Assembly: GCA_900542235.1 (NCBI GenBank)
Contig: UQNB01000050.1
Location: forward strand, 1 to 14,385
Reading direction: 5' to 3'
From: an uncultured Collinsella sp.
GTDB taxonomy: Bacteria; Actinomycetota; Coriobacteriia; Coriobacteriales; Coriobacteriaceae
Length of the DNA stretch: 14,385 nucleotides
Both the position numbers and the translations under genes were made by a program. Position 1 is the first letter of the stretch. Each line of letters opens with the position of its first letter. Shown here piece by piece: positions 13,401 to 14,385 of the stretch. Below the pieces are notes generated by a model. That model ran no database searches, was not told where the DNA came from, and saw only the letters and a program-made list of their open reading frames with translations.

Positions 13401-14333
13401 ATGTCCGATTTGATTAAACTGACGCCGATCTTCCGCAAGAAGATCTGGGGTGGCCGCCAGCTCGAAACCGTATTTGGTTACGACATTCCCGAAGGTCCCA
13501 TCGGTGAGTTCTGGGCTATCTCGGCCCATCCCAACGGCGACTGTCAGATTGCCGAGGGACCGTACGCCGGCCACACGCTGTCGTGGCTGTGGGCCGAGCA
13601 CCGTGAGCTTTTTGGCAATTGCGAGGGCAAAGAGTTCCCGCTGCTCATTAAGATTCTGGACGCCAAGGACGACCTTTCGATCCAGATTCATCCCAACGAC
13701 GAGTACGCCGCCGAGCACGAGAACGGTAGCCTGGGTAAAACCGAGTGCTGGTACGTGCTGGATTGCGAGCCCGGCGCCACGATCATCGTCGGCCAGCGTG
13801 CTAAAGACCGCACCGAGGCCGCACAGATGATCAAGGACGGCCGCTGGGACGACATGCTCAACGTACTGCCGATCCACAAGGGCGACTTTTTCCAGATTGA
13901 TTCCGGTACCGTTCACGCCATCAAGGCCGGCACGCTCATTTTGGAAACGCAGCAGTCGTGCGACGTGACGTATCGCCTGTACGATTACGACCGCCCCGGC
14001 ACCGACGGCAAACTGCGTCCCCTGCACATTGAGCAGAGCCTCGACTGCATAAACTTTGATGCTCAGGCTCCGACCGACGGCACGGTGACCGCGCCCGAGG
14101 TGGACGGCGTGACCGAGCTCGAGTCTTGCCCCTGCTACACCGTCGATCGCGTGCGCGTTAACGGCAGCAAGACCCTCGACCAGCGCTGGCCCTTCATGTG
14201 CCTGTCGGTCATCGACGGCGAAGGCACCGTCTGCGGCGACCCCGTCCACAAAGGCAGCCACCTGCTGGCCCCGAGCACCGTCAGCTCCATCGACCTCGAA
14301 GGCAAGATGGAACTGATCATCAGCCACCTCTAG
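13401..14333 (+). CDS. manA: Mannose-6-phosphate isomerase, class I
   Basis: Zinc-dependent cytosolic isomerase interconverting mannose-6-phosphate and fructose-6-phosphate, so it feeds mannose into glycolysis or supplies mannose-6-phosphate for glycan synthesis. The ATG at 13401 is preferred because GGAGG (13389-13393) is seven bases away. The in-frame ATG at 13395 is only one base from that site. The 310-residue product is the short Bacillus/Streptococcus form (about 315) rather than the 390-residue enterobacterial one. Zinc ligands visible in the cupin core are Gln95 and His97 (IQIHPND), Glu115 (KTECWY) and His172 (GTVHAI). Arg192 in YRLYDYDR is the expected catalytic arginine. It lies downstream of the GntR regulator in the same direction and is probably co-transcribed with it. 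Confidence 0.96.
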   Translation: MSDLIKLTPIFRKKIWGGRQLETVFGYDIPEGPIGEFWAISAHPNGDCQIAEGPYAGHTLSWLWAEHRELFGNCEGKEFPLLIKILDAKDDLSIQIHPNDEYAAEHENGSLGKTECWYVLDCEPGATIIVGQRAKDRTEAAQMIKDGRWDDMLNVLPIHKGDFFQIDSGTVHAIKAGTLILETQQSCDVTYRLYDYDRPGTDGKLRPLHIEQSLDCINFDAQAPTDGTVTAPEVDGVTELESCPCYTVDRVRVNGSKTLDQRWPFMCLSVIDGEGTVCGDPVHKGSHLLAPSTVSSIDLEGKMELIISHL

Positions 14334-14358
14334 GTCGCAACAACAACCAAAACGAAAC

Positions 14359-14385
14359 AAGGGGCTCCCCCGTTCTTCAACGGGG
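14359..14385 (+). terminator. manA terminator, cut by the window edge
   Basis: CCCCGTT (14368-14374) pairs with AACGGGG (14379-14385) around the loop CTTC, 34 nt past the manA stop. The preceding AAGGGGCTC (14359-14367) has no partner within the window. The stem may therefore continue past base 14385 and then reach a T-tract, which is not visible here. Confidence 0.55.

Noticed and set aside
12596..13438. Minus-strand open frame of 280 codons opposite gntR
   Set aside because: gntR has a consensus ribosome site and intact GntR and UTRA domains; the opposite frame has none of these.
13347..14360. Minus-strand open frame of 337 codons opposite manA
   Set aside because: manA has all zinc ligands and a good ribosome site; the opposite frame is a shadow.

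Overview
The window looks like a chromosomal segment of a high-GC actinobacterium of the class Coriobacteriia, most likely Collinsella or a close relative. This is an inference from gene content and protein style: an archaeal-type type IA topoisomerase with a Lys/Ala/Thr tail, a Mn-dependent pyrophosphatase, a class Ic aspartate aminotransferase and strong AGGAG/GGAGG ribosome sites. No rRNA marker is present. Nearly every gene is ordinary core or housekeeping metabolism. There is no phage, CRISPR array, toxin-antitoxin pair or intact insertion sequence. The unusual material lies between the genes.

Layout. At the left edge, the 3' part of a plus-strand gene encodes a single-pass membrane protein with an acidic extracytoplasmic domain (1-774). 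It converges on a long minus-strand operon and is separated from it by a 20-bp perfect inverted repeat (793-850) and a bidirectional terminator (853-894). Reading leftward from about 6107, that operon is tatA/B, tatC, hypA, hypB and a type IA topoisomerase (6031 to 917). Gaps between genes are 55 nt or less, or the genes overlap. It joins the Tat export pore to the nickel-delivery chaperones of [NiFe]-hydrogenase maturation.

Next, also leftward, come a class Ic aspartate aminotransferase and a STAS anti-sigma factor antagonist (7855 to 6185). A small plus-strand gene of unknown function (8006-8260) follows. A 372-bp gene-free stretch (8261-8632) then holds a strong plus-strand terminator and a pair of 13-bp inverted sites.

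Three more minus-strand genes follow: nhaA (Na+/H+ antiporter), ppaC (Mn-dependent pyrophosphatase, with its own terminator) and a ROK-family sugar kinase, probably glucokinase. The kinase is transcribed away from a plus-strand pair, a GntR/UTRA regulator and manA (mannose-6-phosphate isomerase). The 337-bp divergent intergenic region between them carries a second long hairpin (12321-12387) and an AT-rich promoter region. The kinase (glucose to glucose-6-P), ManA (mannose-6-P to fructose-6-P) and a regulator of the sugar-responsive UTRA type suggest a small hexose-entry module. Direct control by the regulator is not shown.

I did not find a convincing new multi-gene system. The best candidates for something undescribed are the two hairpin elements (793-850 and 12321-12387), which share an unusual three-copy architecture; the paired 13-mers around 8340-8543; the tat-hyp gene fusion into one operon; and the repeat-containing acidic membrane protein at the left edge.
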